64,000 nt of DNA from Geosiphon pyriformis (lineage: Eukaryota > Glomeromycota > Glomeromycetes > Archaeosporales > Geosiphonaceae). The stretch covers positions 62,001 to 126,000 of the forward strand of contig JAAOMT010000328.1 of assembly GCA_016748015.1 (NCBI GenBank). The letters run 5' to 3'. The notes under the pieces were generated by a model. The model did not search any database. It was given only the letters and a program-made list of their open reading frames with translations, and was not told the origin of the DNA. Below are positions 44,401-55,955 of the stretch, piece by piece (the stretch's first letter is position 1; every line of letters begins with the position of its first letter). The position numbers and the translations under genes were made by a program.

Positions 44401-46075
44401 CTAATAATTTTTTGGCAGATGTAATTCATATTTTTTTTGAGTGTAAATTGTCCTTGGATGGTCATATGACCAGTTCTTTCTATTTTTGTGGAAGGATTCT
44501 TATGTTATTAATTCTTGGCAAGTCTGAATTTTTCAAGTTTTTATCATTTTTTTGGCACTATGACATTGCTTATGTAGAGCAGCTTTATTGTAAGGATAGT
44601 TTTGTTTTTAATTGGAAAACATTCAAGCATTAGAAAAAATTGGATCTACATGGCCCTGTTCCTGACTGGTTTGAATATTCTGTAATAATATGGCTTCTTT
44701 TTTCACTTGCTTGGCTTCTTTGGGTGTTTCTGAAACTTCAAATGTTTTGGAAACTGGTAAATTTAGGCTTGTATGTAATTATTTGTTGGATGTTACAGCT
44801 GACAGTTTTTTTGTCTATATTGATAGATCTCTGAAGAACTTGAAGAGTGTAGATGTTAGGGCTGGTACAGCAGTTTATTTTAAGGATATTAATCTGGGTT
44901 TGGAAGTTAGAGTTTTAGGTCTGATGTCTTTCATTCTGACAGAACTGCAAGCTATTGCATTGGCTCTTAAGTGTGTTTCCTCTCTTAGCTTGGTTTGCTT
45001 TTTTACAAACAGTCAGGCTGCTTTGGATGCATGTAAATTGAATTTGTGTCTTGTGTATCCAGATTTTCAGAATTGGTGTTGGATTGAATATTGGCACATA
45101 GTAAATATTATTCAGAAAAAGAATTTAAACATTAGTTAGAACAAAGTAAAAGAGCATTTGGGTGTATTAAGTAATGTGCATGCTAATATGCTTGTTAATG
45201 TGGCTTTTTTTTCTTTATGATGTCTTCCTTCCCAGTTGGATGAATGTTATATTATGGCTAAAGGTGGTATTGTTTTTGGTAATTCTAGGCATTTTGGTTG
45301 TGAAATCTTTCAGTTCATTCATCATACATGTTGAGAAGTTAGTTCTGATTCTAGAGTTCTGAATAGTAGTTTGTTGTTGGATGTCAATTGGTTTAGTTTA
45401 TTTTTGGTATAGCATCCTGATTTGTACATAACTGCTAGTTTTACTAGTAGGTTAACTGCTAGTGTCTGTACATATTTTATAAAGACTTTATATTATCAGC
45501 TACCAGTTGCTGTTCTGAAACACCTGTATGATAAATGTTACCTCAGTGTATTGTGTGTAATATTGAGATTTCAGATTATGCTTTTTCTTATGTGGTTGAT
45601 GATTTTGTTCATCATCAATTGTTAAATGCCTATGCAGTTGCTTGGGGTGTGCTTTCTGGTTTTTTTTGCTCCTTTTCATGTGTGTTATAGTTGTTGTTCT
45701 TTTGTGTTTCAAATATGGTGATGTGTATGGCTTTTTGCAAAGGTTTTGTCTTTAATAATTGGTTATAAGAGACTGTGTTTGTCTTCGAAAATTCAAAGAT
45801 TGCAGATTAGAAGATTATGGACTTTGTACATGACTTCTGCTTTGCTTTCAGAAATAAAGTTTGAGTTGTTTATGCTAAACATCATGCATTCATAGAAAAA
45901 AATAGATTAATACCACATAATAATTCAGCTCTGGTCTTAGTCTTTGGACTGTTCTCAGTGCTTTCTACTGATATGTTTAGGTTGTTTAGTATTGCCAAGA
46001 CATTTGGTATTAGCTTTGGGTTTTGTAAGTTCTGCTTGTTTTTTTGGGTATTGGAGATCCTATTTCTGTTTATAT
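41440..46075 (+). pseudogene. LINE B ORF2 (AP-endonuclease, RT, RNase H)
   Basis: Collinear with LINE A: VSILGIYAGAFL and VLDKNFNENSS (GGDFNE degraded), TWKNLRDVEKTIDYIFIS, and NTNY for the terminal D-H pair. The RT has a DMRKAYDSVGW-like segment and AFVNNTIWIGSS, where both active-site Asp are Asn. RNase H shows VYIDRSLKNL, TELQAIALALKCV and FTNSQAALDACK. Dozens of stops are present. The 184-codon open piece at 43695-44249 is the longest. Confidence 0.75.
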
Positions 46076-46215
46076 AAGTGCTTAGTATTGTCCTGATTGG
46101 CTTGAGTAACTGGTTACATGTAGAAAATGCATGATTTACATCTAGTTTAAATCAATTATTTGATGTATTGTACTAGATAGTGTTTGGACCTTGCTCATTA
46201 AATGTTAAAAAAAAT

Positions 46216-46705
46216 AAAATATATTTTATTTTTTTTACAAATTAATTTAATAAAATTTTATCTTAAAAACCAAAAACATTTTTAACTATTACTGTTTAAA
46301 ATTAATTAATTATCAATTTTAATAATAGTTAATATCTTTAAATCTGAATTTAAAACAATTTTTTTGAACATATTTCTTATTTTTATTTTTTTATTTTCTT
46401 TTATTTTTATTTATTTATTTATTTTTATATTATTAAATAGTCTACAGTTGAAATTTTTTGTAAAAAAATTAACTTTTATAGTAAAGTAACTATATATTAT
46501 TTAAAAAGTTTACAGATAAGTAATTTTATTAAAGAGTTAATTTTTATTGCAAAATAATTATATAAAATAATTAGTATAAAATTGGGTATTTTATTATAAA
46601 TTCGACAATATATACAGTCCAAAATATAAAAAGATACTTTAAAAAATAAATTAACTTATTAAAAGTTATTAATTTTTATTAAAAGTAAAATTAACAGCAA
46701 AATAA
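46216..46705 (+). repeat. Right half of the old E1-type LTR split by LINE B
   Basis: It aligns with E1 LTR positions about 6770-7263. Anchors are the T-rich TTTTATTTTCTTTT run, TCTACAGTTGAAATTTTTTG for CCTACAGACAAGATTTCTG, AAAGTAACTATATATTATT for AAAGTAACTACATATTTTT, and TTGCAAAATAATTATATAAA for TACAATGTAACTACATAAA. Together with 39108-39384 it reconstitutes most of one LTR. Confidence 0.75.
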
Positions 46706-46729
46706 TATTAACAATATTAAAAAAAAAGT

Positions 46730-47480
46730 AGAAAATTTTTGATAATATTAGATTTTATTAGCAAATTTATAATTGGTTTACATACTTATTTAATAAAAAT
46801 AGTTTATAAACAATTATTTATTGTTATTTAAAAATATTTATATAATAAATAATATGTTAAAGTTTTTTGTTTTTACTGTAAAAAAATTAAGTTTTTAAAT
46901 TATGTTTTTATATACAAATTAAATATAACAGTTTACATAAAGTTGTTAATAGATTTAATTAAATTTTGAATTTTATTTATTATTTTGATTTTGGAATTTT
47001 TTTTTTGTATATTAAATAATATTTTGTATATTATTCTATACAAAAATTTTGTTAATTTTCAAAAATATTAAGCTAATTATTTAGTATTTTTTATATAATA
47101 ATTAATAATAAATTATAAAAAAAAATATGTTTATATAAATTTAAATATAAAACTACAATAAAAAAATAGTTTAATTAATAATAATATGTTTATTCTTTAT
47201 AGTTTATATAGTTTATTTAATAGTTTGTTTAGTAGAATAATTTATATATTTAATATTATTAAAATTTTTGTGATTAATTTAATTTATACAGTAAATATTT
47301 ATTTTTTTCTAATCTAAATAATATAATTAATATTAAAATAAATAAATAATATAGTTTTAATTAATTCAAATAACTAGTTATATATAGCAAATACATAAAT
47401 TATATTTAATTGTAAATATTTAATTTGTTTATATATACTAAATAATAATTAAATCATATTTATTAAACTTTTAATAAAAA
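46730..47480 (+). mobile_element. Very decayed LINE 3' end, copy E
   Basis: The region 46740-46920 still follows the LINE C-terminal segment (GATTTTATTAGCAAATTTAT for GGCTTTACCAGTAAATCTAC, then TTTATTGTTATTTAAAAATA for CTGGTTGCTGTGCAAAAGCA). The tail is at about 47360-47470 (AATAACTAGTTATATATAGC). CpG is absent. Confidence 0.6.
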
Positions 47481-48099
47481 AAAATTTAAAAAAATTTAAA
47501 ATAAACAATAATAAATTATTATAAACCAAAAATTTCAAAACTATTTTTAAAAATAGAAACAAAAACTATAAAAAATTTAATAATTTTAAAAATAAAATAA
47601 AAATTAACAAATTTAATTTTAATAATAAATAGATTTTAAAAAATACTTAAATAAAATATAAATACTAAATTTGTTTAATTTATTAGATAAATAATACTTT
47701 AATATTTTTTTTTATAATCAAGTAATAATTATAATATAATTATTATTAAAACTGAATTTTATTTATTTATAGTTAAAATAAATCTAAATTATGTTAATAA
47801 GATTTTATCAAATTTATAATTATATAAAATTTTTAATTATAAAACACAAAAAATATTATAATATTATGTATTTAATAATAATTATATAAAATATTTTTAA
47901 TTATATATATTAATTATATAATAAATTAAAAAGTTTAATAATATTTTAATATAATTTATTTTAGTTTGAATAATTAAATTTGGATATAATATAAAAAATA
48001 AACTGGTTTACATATTTATTTCTGGCCAATTAAATAATTAATATAAGAAAAATAATATGTTTTTAACAATTTTTTTGTAGTAAAATAAAAAAAATAAAA
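47481..48099. other. AT-rich decayed spacer
   Basis: There are no readable frames, only poly-A/T runs. It is probably very old repeat DNA. Confidence 0.45.
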
Positions 48100-48300
48100 A
48101 TAAGTATGTTAAGTAATTAATTTAAAAATTCTGTTATACTACAATATTTTGGGTTTAGTTTAAAACACAAGTTTATTTAATATAATATTATATATTATAG
48201 TTTTGATTTAAATAATTAATTATATGTATTATAAAAATAGATAATAAAAGAATCACATTCACTTAATGTTTTATTGTATTGTATATTTGAGATAAAAAAT
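48100..48300 (+). mobile_element. Probable LINE 3' tail remnant, copy F
   Basis: TTTTGATTTAAATAATTAAT followed by TATGTATTATAAAAATAG resembles the shared LINE tail after C-to-T decay. It is the last repeat remnant before the host island. A run of 27 T follows at about 48332-48358. Confidence 0.4.
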
Positions 48301-48358
48301 AACTGTTATGTTATTTTGATTCAAGTACTAAGTTTTTTTTTTTTTTTTTTTTTTTTTG

Positions 48359-48784
48359 ATAATATATAACATAATAAAATTTTTAAAAATCAAAAAAACT
48401 AGAAATAAAAATTTTCATCATCTTTTTGTTCATATCTAGAAAAATAGATTTTTTGATAGATAGGGATCATTCATTCAAAACAATTACATCAGAATTTAAT
48501 GTGTTTGCTTGAATTAGGAATGGATGAAATCTTCAACATGCGTGTCCCCATATTTCTAAAAAAGAAAATGATTGACCAAATGAACATTAATCATTTTGAA
48601 TTTTTAGTCTATAATTTGGTTACTTTTACCAGCTAATATATAAAATGATGTCATTAAGCATAGAACTCACAACTTTTGTATGGTGCGTTGTGAGAAACAC
48701 GGTAAATAATGTTTAGACCGTTTTTTCCTTCATTCGAAATCAATACAATAAAAAAAACTAATTTTACTCTTTTTAACAAAAATA
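48359..48784. other. Upstream region of the HPt gene
   Basis: Base composition changes to normal complexity here, with G+C and CpG returning. It holds no clear gene and presumably contains the promoter and 5' UTR of the gene at 48785. Confidence 0.45.
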
Positions 48785-49635
48785 ATGTCCTCAACACCAA
48801 ATTCCATAAACTCTGTAGGTTCTACTTTGGACTGGGAGGTCGCTTCTCTTTCTCCGTCATTACCTCAATGTTGTTTAAGGAATAATCTAAAAGTCAAAGT
48901 TGAAATGTTTTCCTTGTATCTTTGAAAAAAAATCATAGGAAGAAGATGGAAGTGGAAGTACAACTATCGAAATCCCGACCTTTGAACTTCCGACCTTTGA
49001 ACTCCTCGACCATGAAACGTTTGATCAGTTATTGGAAATGGACGACGATGAAGATCACGATTTCTCAAGATCTATAGTATGGAATTATTTTGATCAAGCC
49101 AAAAATACTTTTGACGAGATGGATAGAGCTTTGTAAGTTTCTTTAATCACACACATTAAAATAAAATGACATTCTAACGTTAAGAAGGTTATGAAATAAT
49201 AATCAAATCAAATCAAATCAAATCAAACCAAACCAAACCAAACCAAACCAAACCAAACCAAACCAAACCAAATCAAATCAAATCAAATCAAATCAAATCA
49301 AATGGTATTAATGAAAATTTTTTGACTCAATTGATACGTTTTAATAAATGACTAGGGACTCCAAAGATCTCAATAAATTATCTCAACTTGGTCATTTCTT
49401 AAAGGGAAGTTCTGCTGCTATTGGGGTTACCAAAGTTAAAGCATCATGCGAAAAAATACAACATTTTGGTAATAAGAAAGATGAGGCAGGAACCAACAAT
49501 ATCTCTGAAGGCCTAGCCCTTAAGAAGATTGAACCTTTATTGAAAAGAGTTAAAGAAGAGTATAAAGAGGCTGAAGATTATTTAAGAAGGTTCTATCAAG
49601 ATCGGGATACTACAGGCTCTACTGATTCTCCATAA
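48785..49635 (+). CDS. YPD1: Ypd1-like histidine-containing phosphotransfer (HPt) protein
   Basis: Three exons (48785-48838, 48939-49132, 49356-49635) join in frame to 175 residues, close to the 167 of yeast Ypd1. The second and third GT-AG junctions restore DRALDSKDL. Exon 3 holds the HPt core, LSQLGHFLKGSSAAIG, whose His is the phospho-accepting residue, followed by KASCEKIQHFG as in the four-helix bundle. The N-terminal 80 residues are acidic (LEMDDDEDHDF). Family role: passes phosphate from a hybrid histidine kinase (Sln1 type) to Ssk1 and Skn7 response regulators in osmotic and oxidative stress signalling, in cytoplasm and nucleus. Intron 2 contains a 100-bp pentanucleotide repeat. The symbol is by similarity. 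Confidence 0.88.
49201..49300 (+). repeat. Pentanucleotide microsatellite in HPt intron 2
   Basis: Twenty 5-bp units in three blocks: about 5 AATCA, 9 AACCA, then 6 AATCA. It is purely intronic. Confidence 0.95.
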
Positions 49636-50455
49636 TGATACTTGAATGTCCTACTACGGCCAAAACATCAAGTTGTTTAGCCGATTGAGTGCTGAATTGC
49701 CCTTATTAAATATTTCAGGCTTGAGAATTTCATCTTTGGATTAAGCTTGACGTTTTATTTTATTTCATTCAGTTTTTTTTTTTGCTATTAGCATTCCTAT
49801 CTAATAAACGCGTTTTTTTCTGATTAACAGGGATAATTATTTTTTGGCAAAATAGCAAAATTTAAAGCTCATTCAACTACATTTTTGTCGTCATTATTAC
49901 TAATTAATACTACTTCCACACTTTCTTGTTATTTTTTAAAAATTTCAGCCTAAATTGCTAGTTTTATGCTTCCTTGAAGGACCACGATAAATTTTTAATA
50001 AAATTTAAGAGAGAGAGTAAAAGGCGTCTCGGTGATTATAAATCACCTGAATTCATATTCTGTAACATGCAAAATGAAGATCTGACGCTAGGGATATCAG
50101 AGTGTGCTAGGAAACATCACACAATGGGAAAATTGTAACACAAATATATGATAAAATGAGGTTAGACGAAAACTTTTTTCCTTGAATCTCGAGGCAAAGT
50201 TTTATGTGTTACGTTTTGCATTATTATTAAACTGAAAATGGCATCATTAAGCTCTGAAAATCTCGTAGCTCTTTTTATAATCGAGATATCTTTTAGCAGT
50301 GGACTTATATAGTAGTACGATATTTACATGTTTATTTCAGCTATACCCAAATCCTTTTCGCGCACATGAAATTATGATGACAAAGTATCATCATTAATAT
50401 TAAGCAAAAAAATTTGTATTTTTCTTAAAGATTTAATTTAGAAATATAAAATTTA

Positions 50456-50546
<91 letters not shown>

Positions 50547-51376
50547 TAAATGATAATAATATTATTATCATATTATATTGTATATATATTTATTTAAAAC
50601 TTAAAAATAATATAATGCATTTAATAAATTTAAGATAATTGTATATATTTAGATATTTAAACCAATTTATTTATTTATTAATTATTAATTTAAAAATATA
50701 AATAATTTATGATTAAATTAAACATTATAATTAAATTAATAGTATGAAATTAACAAAACTTTGATAAATAATAATTTTTAAAATATTTAATAATTTTTCT
50801 ATTATTTTAATTAATTTGTAATATATTATTTAAAATATTTAGTTAAATTACTTTGTTTTTAAACTAATATATAACATATATAATTTAATTAATATATTAT
50901 TATTATTATTATTGTTATTGTTATTGTTATTGTTATTGCTATTATTTTATTTAATTATAACATAATAAGTTGAAAATAAATTAATAATCTTAATTAATTT
51001 TTAATTTTTAAATATTGAAATTTTGTTTTTAATTATTAAATCAATATAATTTAATTTATAATTAATAATTCTTAATGATATATTAACTGTATATGTATTT
51101 ATGTATTTTTTTTTATAAAATAATTTAATCATTATAATATAGACTAAAAATATTCATCATTATGTACGTAAATAATAGTCACCGTTAAATTAATTAAATC
51201 TGTACAATTATTCATATAATTAAATTAACACGCTATTCAAATCGAATTATCATGTTGTACTACACTTCTTACATCTAATCATCTAACTGCTAAGGATCTT
51301 ATTCTAATTATTCCTCCAAATTCACTTCCAGTGTTCTTAGGTTTTTCTTTTCTCACTTCATCTTAAATAAAACAAA
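49636..51376. other. Intergenic region with AAT microsatellite
   Basis: No gene is seen. 49640-50400 is of normal complexity (3' UTR and unassigned). 50457-50545 is a (TAA)n run of about 29 units. 50546-51170 is nearly pure A/T. 51180-51376 regains complexity as the cofilin promoter and 5' UTR. Confidence 0.6.
50457..50545. repeat. (AAT)n microsatellite, about 29 units
   Basis: Uninterrupted trinucleotide repeat. Confidence 0.95.
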
Positions 51377-51978
51377 ATGGTAGATTCTCATTTCCTCAGG
51401 TCTTGAAACTCACAGTTCTTTCAAGTTGGATCTAATTTTATTTTGTTTTAAATAGAGCGCTGGTAGTGGTGCCTCTGTTCGTGACGATTGCATTGAGATT
51501 TTCCAAGAGCTCAAGTTGAGGAAAAAGTATAAGGGAATAATTTTTAAAATTGAGAATGAAAAAGAAATAATTGTCGAAAGTACCATAGATGAACCGGAGT
51601 ATGATAATTTTGTCAGTCACATCAATGAGAACTATCAGGATAAACCTCGTTATATTGTCTACGACCTAGAATATGAACTTCCAGGGGGAGAAGGGAAACG
51701 CAGTAAAATAATCTTTTTCCTTTGGTAAACAATATCATTTATGAATAATTTTCCATCTTTGAAGTTGTGTTCGTGGTTGTGAAAAGCTCTAATCTTTTTT
51801 TATTTGATTCCAATCATTCAAAAGGAATGCTCCCGGAAGTAAAATTCGAGAGAGAACCCTCTACACATCTAGCAAAGCTTACCTACGTCATAAGCTTAAT
51901 GGAGTAGCCCATGATCAACAGATTAACGATCTCGATGATTTTGCGACTGTCTTCGATAATATTGTAAACTCCAAGTAA
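51377..51978 (+). CDS. COF1: Cofilin / actin-depolymerising factor
   Basis: Three exons: 51377-51379 (the ATG codon alone), 51456-51724 and 51825-51978. They encode 141 residues, against 143 for yeast cofilin. The sequence starts M-SAGSGASV, with a Ser near the N-terminus as in the phospho-regulated site of the family. It continues with ELKLRKKYKGIIFKI, YIVYDLEYELPGGEGKRSKI, FFLW and LYTSSKAYLRHKLNGVAHD, the long actin-binding helix. Role: binds and severs actin filaments, driving turnover in cortical patches. The 76-bp intron right after the ATG is required, because the downstream frame has no in-frame start at the right place. The gene is complete and apparently intact. Confidence 0.93.
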
Positions 51979-52426
51979 TCGTCAGGTCCAAGTCCAATAA
52001 ATTAGGAGGGAATATCTTAGCGCTATCGTTTCTTCAATTTTACCATTCCTTTTGCATTTATCCACCCTTTTTTTTTTAAAAAAAAAATTACTAATCTTCA
52101 CAAATTTTATAAAGTTTTGGTGGAGGTAAAAATGTTGATTAGCGAAGAAATTCATTGTAATTTTCATATTATATTGGTATAATTTTTTTTAACCTGAATT
52201 CTCCGATTATTTTATGTTTTTCCAGAATGGTTGAAATTTATTTAGAATCTTAAAATTAGGATGACGTTCTTTGAATTTTCGTAATGTTACTAAATGCTCT
52301 TGATGGTGACACAATACCTATTCGGCTTCATCTGTTTTTAATATAAGCTCGTATTTATTGTGCAATTTAAATTTCAACTGTCAATCAATTTGTTGGGTGA
52401 ATAGCTCAAAAACTTTTCGACTTGTG
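51979..52426. other. Intergenic region
   Basis: Cofilin 3' UTR and the promoter of the next gene. No further gene is seen. Confidence 0.5.
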
Positions 52427-53220
52427 ATGTATACAGTGTATCAACCAGGCTCTTCTGGGCGAAGGTTTATTTCAATCTTTTACGCGAGTCTTTCCGAGCT
52501 ATCTTTTGAATAAATCTATAGTTGGAAATTTACTTTTCCTCTGATATTTTGGTAACCAATAGATACCCAGCTTCTGTGGTGCGAGCTTCTTCTAAAACCC
52601 AATGTCAGAAATGTCTCGAGTTTGGTCACTGGGTATGGATGTAATTAACTCAAAGATGCTTATTATTTGTATCGATTCTCACCAACTTCTGCTGTTAAAC
52701 TCAGACCTTTGAATGTAAAAACAGCCGCGTTTACAAAGCACGACCAACAAGAACACAACAACTGACAAAACCTTTAAAACCAGTGATTGTAGATTTACCT
52801 GACGAATTAAAGACAAAGTATATTATCCCTGTCGCATTTATTCTCCTTTGAATGATGCTAATCTATCTTGTATAGAAAAGGAATAGCCGATAAAATTTTA
52901 AAGGAAAAAGAGAGAGAAAGAAGCAAAAAGAAGAGAAAGAAAATGGAGTAATTAATGATGAATTCTTGATTGTTCATTGTTGTTTTCGTTGTGAACGCAC
53001 TTTTTGATTTACAGATAATTATCTCTGTAGTTCTTCTAGTTCTTCCTCTTCAAGCGACAGTGAAAGTGAATCATCATCAAATACATCTTCATCTAATTCC
53101 AGTGACATTGAATCTTCATCTTCAAGTTTGGGCTCTTCAACTTCATCAAATAGTGATGCTAGTAGCAACTCACAATCTTCAAGATCAAGCAGTCCGGATC
53201 GGAAGCGCAGACGACGTTGA
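52427..53220 (+). CDS. ZCCHC10-like zinc-knuckle, Ser-rich protein
   Basis: Five short exons give one frame of 160 residues: 52427-52464, 52563-52632, 52705-52817, 52876-52947 and 53031-53220. The knuckle CQKCLEFGHWTFEC (C-x2-C-x4-H-x4-C) spans the exon 2/3 junction. R-x-Y-x-ARPTRTQQL follows, then a Lys/Arg/Glu-rich stretch (KEKERERSKKKRKK). A long Ser/Asp/Glu run ends in SPDRKRRRR. Order and wording (CQKCLEFGHW) match animal ZCCHC10, a little-studied nuclear protein. An RNA-related nuclear role is inferred from the knuckle and the RS-like tail. The exon 5 acceptor (CTGTAG at 53030) is chosen because the ACAG 15 bp earlier gives an immediate stop. Confidence 0.8.
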
Positions 53221-53789
53221 AACTTTATAATTTAGAGCGTATTTTGGATGCTATATAATGGTCAAATTAAAGATTTATCGCTCGCCACATTTGGAAGAGT
53301 TTAAAGGCTATTTTGGAATCTGACCTTCTTACTTTGAAACAAAAACTTCATTTTTAAAGGTGAAAATGAATTATCCATGTTTCTTAAATTCATAGTAAAT
53401 TGGGAAGAATTAAAGATGGGGAAATTAGAACAATCATGAAATATGATTTGATTTCGTTAATTCCAATTATATAAACTTTTGGATATTTGATATCAAAACA
53501 AGCGAAAGGTGTTTAAACGGTACGGAGGTCACATAAAATTTGGTACATATAAAACATCTGAACCCGAACCTTCAAAATAAAAACATTCAAACCTCATACT
53601 AAAATACATATTTTATTGGTCTTGAAAATATTTTCATTCTTACTCTCATATTTCATTAACCTCGCTCTTAGTCTGCAATCAAGTACTAAGCAAATGGAAC
53701 AATTAAAGGTTGATATAAAAAAATAAAATAAAAAAATAGAAGAAGTCTATGATTAGAAAAAAACGAAAAGGGAAAAAAATTCCCAAGCA
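53221..53789. other. Convergent intergenic region (3' UTRs)
   Basis: It lies between two convergent genes and holds their 3' ends. No other gene is visible. Confidence 0.5.
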
Positions 53790-54810
53790 TTAAGACTCCA
53801 AGTTAAGAGTAATTCCAAAACGGTGGGCATTTTCATTAAGGCGAGACGTGTCAACAATTCCACCCAAAGAAATTTTAACTCCTGGTCGTAGATTTTGAGT
53901 ATAGGAAAGGCCTACGCGTCCTAAGTTATCAAACTTGGCCTAATTCGCAACAAAAAAAGAATATGATTCATAATAAAACTGAGTTTGATTAAATCAGTAA
54001 AAGAATTAAAATGATACCTTGATGAAAGTATCACGATCCACAGAGTATTTGCCACCGGCCTCAAGAGTGACATTAGTTTTATTGGCAGCATCATAATAAA
54101 GTTTAACCCCAACCTCAGTATTAGCTTGGACTCGATGATAAGCGGAGGCAGTATAATTATTCAAGGAGTTGGATGTTCGAACAGCAATACTGTAGTTACT
54201 ACCATTATAACCAGCAGCAACACCATAACGAGTAACCTTGCCGTCCATAACATCGTATGAACCTTCACCACCGAGAACAAATCCCTCATGACCAATCACA
54301 CCATCCCCATAAAAAATAGGTCCTTTAAACAGATCAATGTAAAGCTTGGAGTGAAAACCAGGTTGCTTAAAGATTACGCCCGCCTTGGCGTTTCTTTGAG
54401 CAATCGCTGGTTGTAAAGAAGCAGCGATATCCAATTTAAGACCCTTGGCAACATTATTTTCCAGCTCAATTTGACCATTTATATGGTTAGTGGTTGTCCA
54501 GGATCCGGTGAAAGTTGCCCCATTTTTAGGATAAGAATATTTAGTTTTCAGATCACCCTGGATTGTGCCATTCTTTGGATCTCTTTGAGCATTAAGAGTG
54601 AAATTCTATTCAAAAGATTTATTCAGTATTTAAATTTTAATTAGGGGATATTTATAGTAAACAAATTATAAAATATGAATTTCTTACCACACCAGTGTGA
54701 GTATCTGTCTTAGCCTCGAGTTTTAGTCCAATTGGATAGTCTTTACCCAAGAGGTCATTAGCTGATTTTCCAATATCAGCAAAGGTGACGGGAATAGTTT
54801 GGTTTGACAT
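53790..54810 (-). CDS. POR1: Mitochondrial porin (VDAC)
   Basis: Three exons on the minus strand (54810-54688, 54605-54018, 53939-53790) encode 286 residues, the usual VDAC length of about 283. The N-terminal helix region IPVTFADIGKSANDLLGKDY is typical of fungal porins. After it come alternating amphipathic beta strands of a 19-strand barrel, for example GLKLEAKTDTHTG and GLKLDIAASLQ. The end is GRVGLSYTQNLRPGVKISLGG followed by RFGITLNLES. VDAC forms the main channel for ATP, ADP and other metabolites in the mitochondrial outer membrane. Both introns have GT-AG ends and keep phase 0. The gene is complete with no breaks. Confidence 0.95.
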
Positions 54811-55298
54811 TTCTTTGAAAAGGAATAAAATTGAATTATTCAAGAGGTAGGAAGACTATATGAGGAGGCTTTTAATGAATATAGTGAAGAATCGTTTAGG
54901 TCAATTTTCAAAGCTTGAAGGGAAAGCATATAGATAGATTTACTTTTGAACTTGATGTTTCCGGTCATACAAACAAAAAGCGAAATATTTATATACCTTT
55001 TGGTCAAATTTCAAGACGTTACGTGGGGATAAGGAATAAATAGGAAAAAGTTCAAAACTTGGGAATTAAAATTTTTTTGGGTGCCACAATTTAATTTTAA
55101 AGATGCAGGGACGATTTATGAAGTTTCATTGGCTAGTGATTTATAGGATATACCAAATGAGTCAATCTATATGTCATGATATATCATATATAGTATAATA
55201 GACAACCACGTGTTCGATTTTTGGGTTGTTGATAAAAAGGCCTAGAAAAGTTTAAGTATCCACCTCTTTTTTTTTTTTTTTGACTCTGAAACATTTCT
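54811..55298. other. Porin upstream region
   Basis: Promoter and 5' UTR of the porin gene on the minus strand. No further gene is seen. Confidence 0.45.
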
Positions 55299-55454
55299 AT
55301 GGACACTTACCGACCAAACCCAGAAGAGGACCAAGTTTGTTTGGTAATCTCAACAAAACCTAAGAATCATTGTTTAATAAAACGTAGCCATATTCCTTGG
55401 TATTCGAATCCTTGTATATTAACAAAAGTAAGTAATTTCAAAGAACTACTTTAA
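55299..55454 (+). CDS. Orphan 51-residue ORF or first exon
   Basis: The ATG at 55299 opens a frame with ordinary codon use: MDTYRPNPEEDQVCLVIST, then HIPWYSNPC. At codon 44 there is a strong donor-like AAAA-GTAAGT, so it could be a first exon. The next 500 bp are AT-rich, and I find no convincing following exon. It may be a gene relic or a chance frame. No family is recognised. Confidence 0.25.
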   Translation: MDTYRPNPEEDQVCLVISTKPKNHCLIKRSHIPWYSNPCILTKVSNFKELL

Positions 55455-55915
55455 AGATTTTTGTTTAAAAAACTGCAAAAAATTAATTTTTTTTTGAAAA
55501 CCTTTTTTTTACCTTCAAATGTTAAAAGGTTATAATTTTCCTAGTTATTTTTTCATGGACTATATTTATAATGTGGCAATTTTTTCAGATTTCATTAAAA
55601 GAAAGTATTATTATAGATTTTAAATCTGATACTCAAAAATAGGGGATTATTTTGTGAATCAAATTTTTATTATTATTAATTTCATATCTATTTTATTGAA
55701 AGATAATAAACACATATTTCTAGATTCCATTTTTTTTTTTACCATGTTTCCATAAAATTTAGATGAAGTAAAAAAAAATATATAAAAATAACCAAAGTGA
55801 TAATTATATATATAAATTTAACTTTGAATAGGATGAATTCCTTTTTTTGAAAATTCGTTACCAGTATTTATTTTCATTCGAAATATTAGAATTTTCAAAG
55901 ATGTTTTATTCATCA

Positions 55916-55950
<35 letters not shown>
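55455..55950. other. AT-rich intergenic with (TTA)n microsatellite
   Basis: No gene. A (TTA)n run at about 55918-55953 overlaps the stop codon of the next gene. Confidence 0.5.

Positions 55951-55955
<5 letters not shown>

Larger units (their letters stand above)
39385..46215 (+). mobile_element. LINE B, full length, decayed
   Basis: It aligns with LINE A from the 5' UTR to the poly-A end. It is more decayed than A but more readable than D. Its two ends fall exactly between the halves of one LTR copy (39108-39384 and 46216-46705), showing it inserted into that LTR. The inferred length is about 6.8 kb, equal to LINE A. The 3' tail is at about 46080-46215. Confidence 0.85.

Noticed and set aside
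52970-53230. 86-codon plus-strand ORF with a hydrophobic start
   Set aside because: It is a different frame of the Ser-rich last exon of the ZCCHC10-like gene and runs through its intron.
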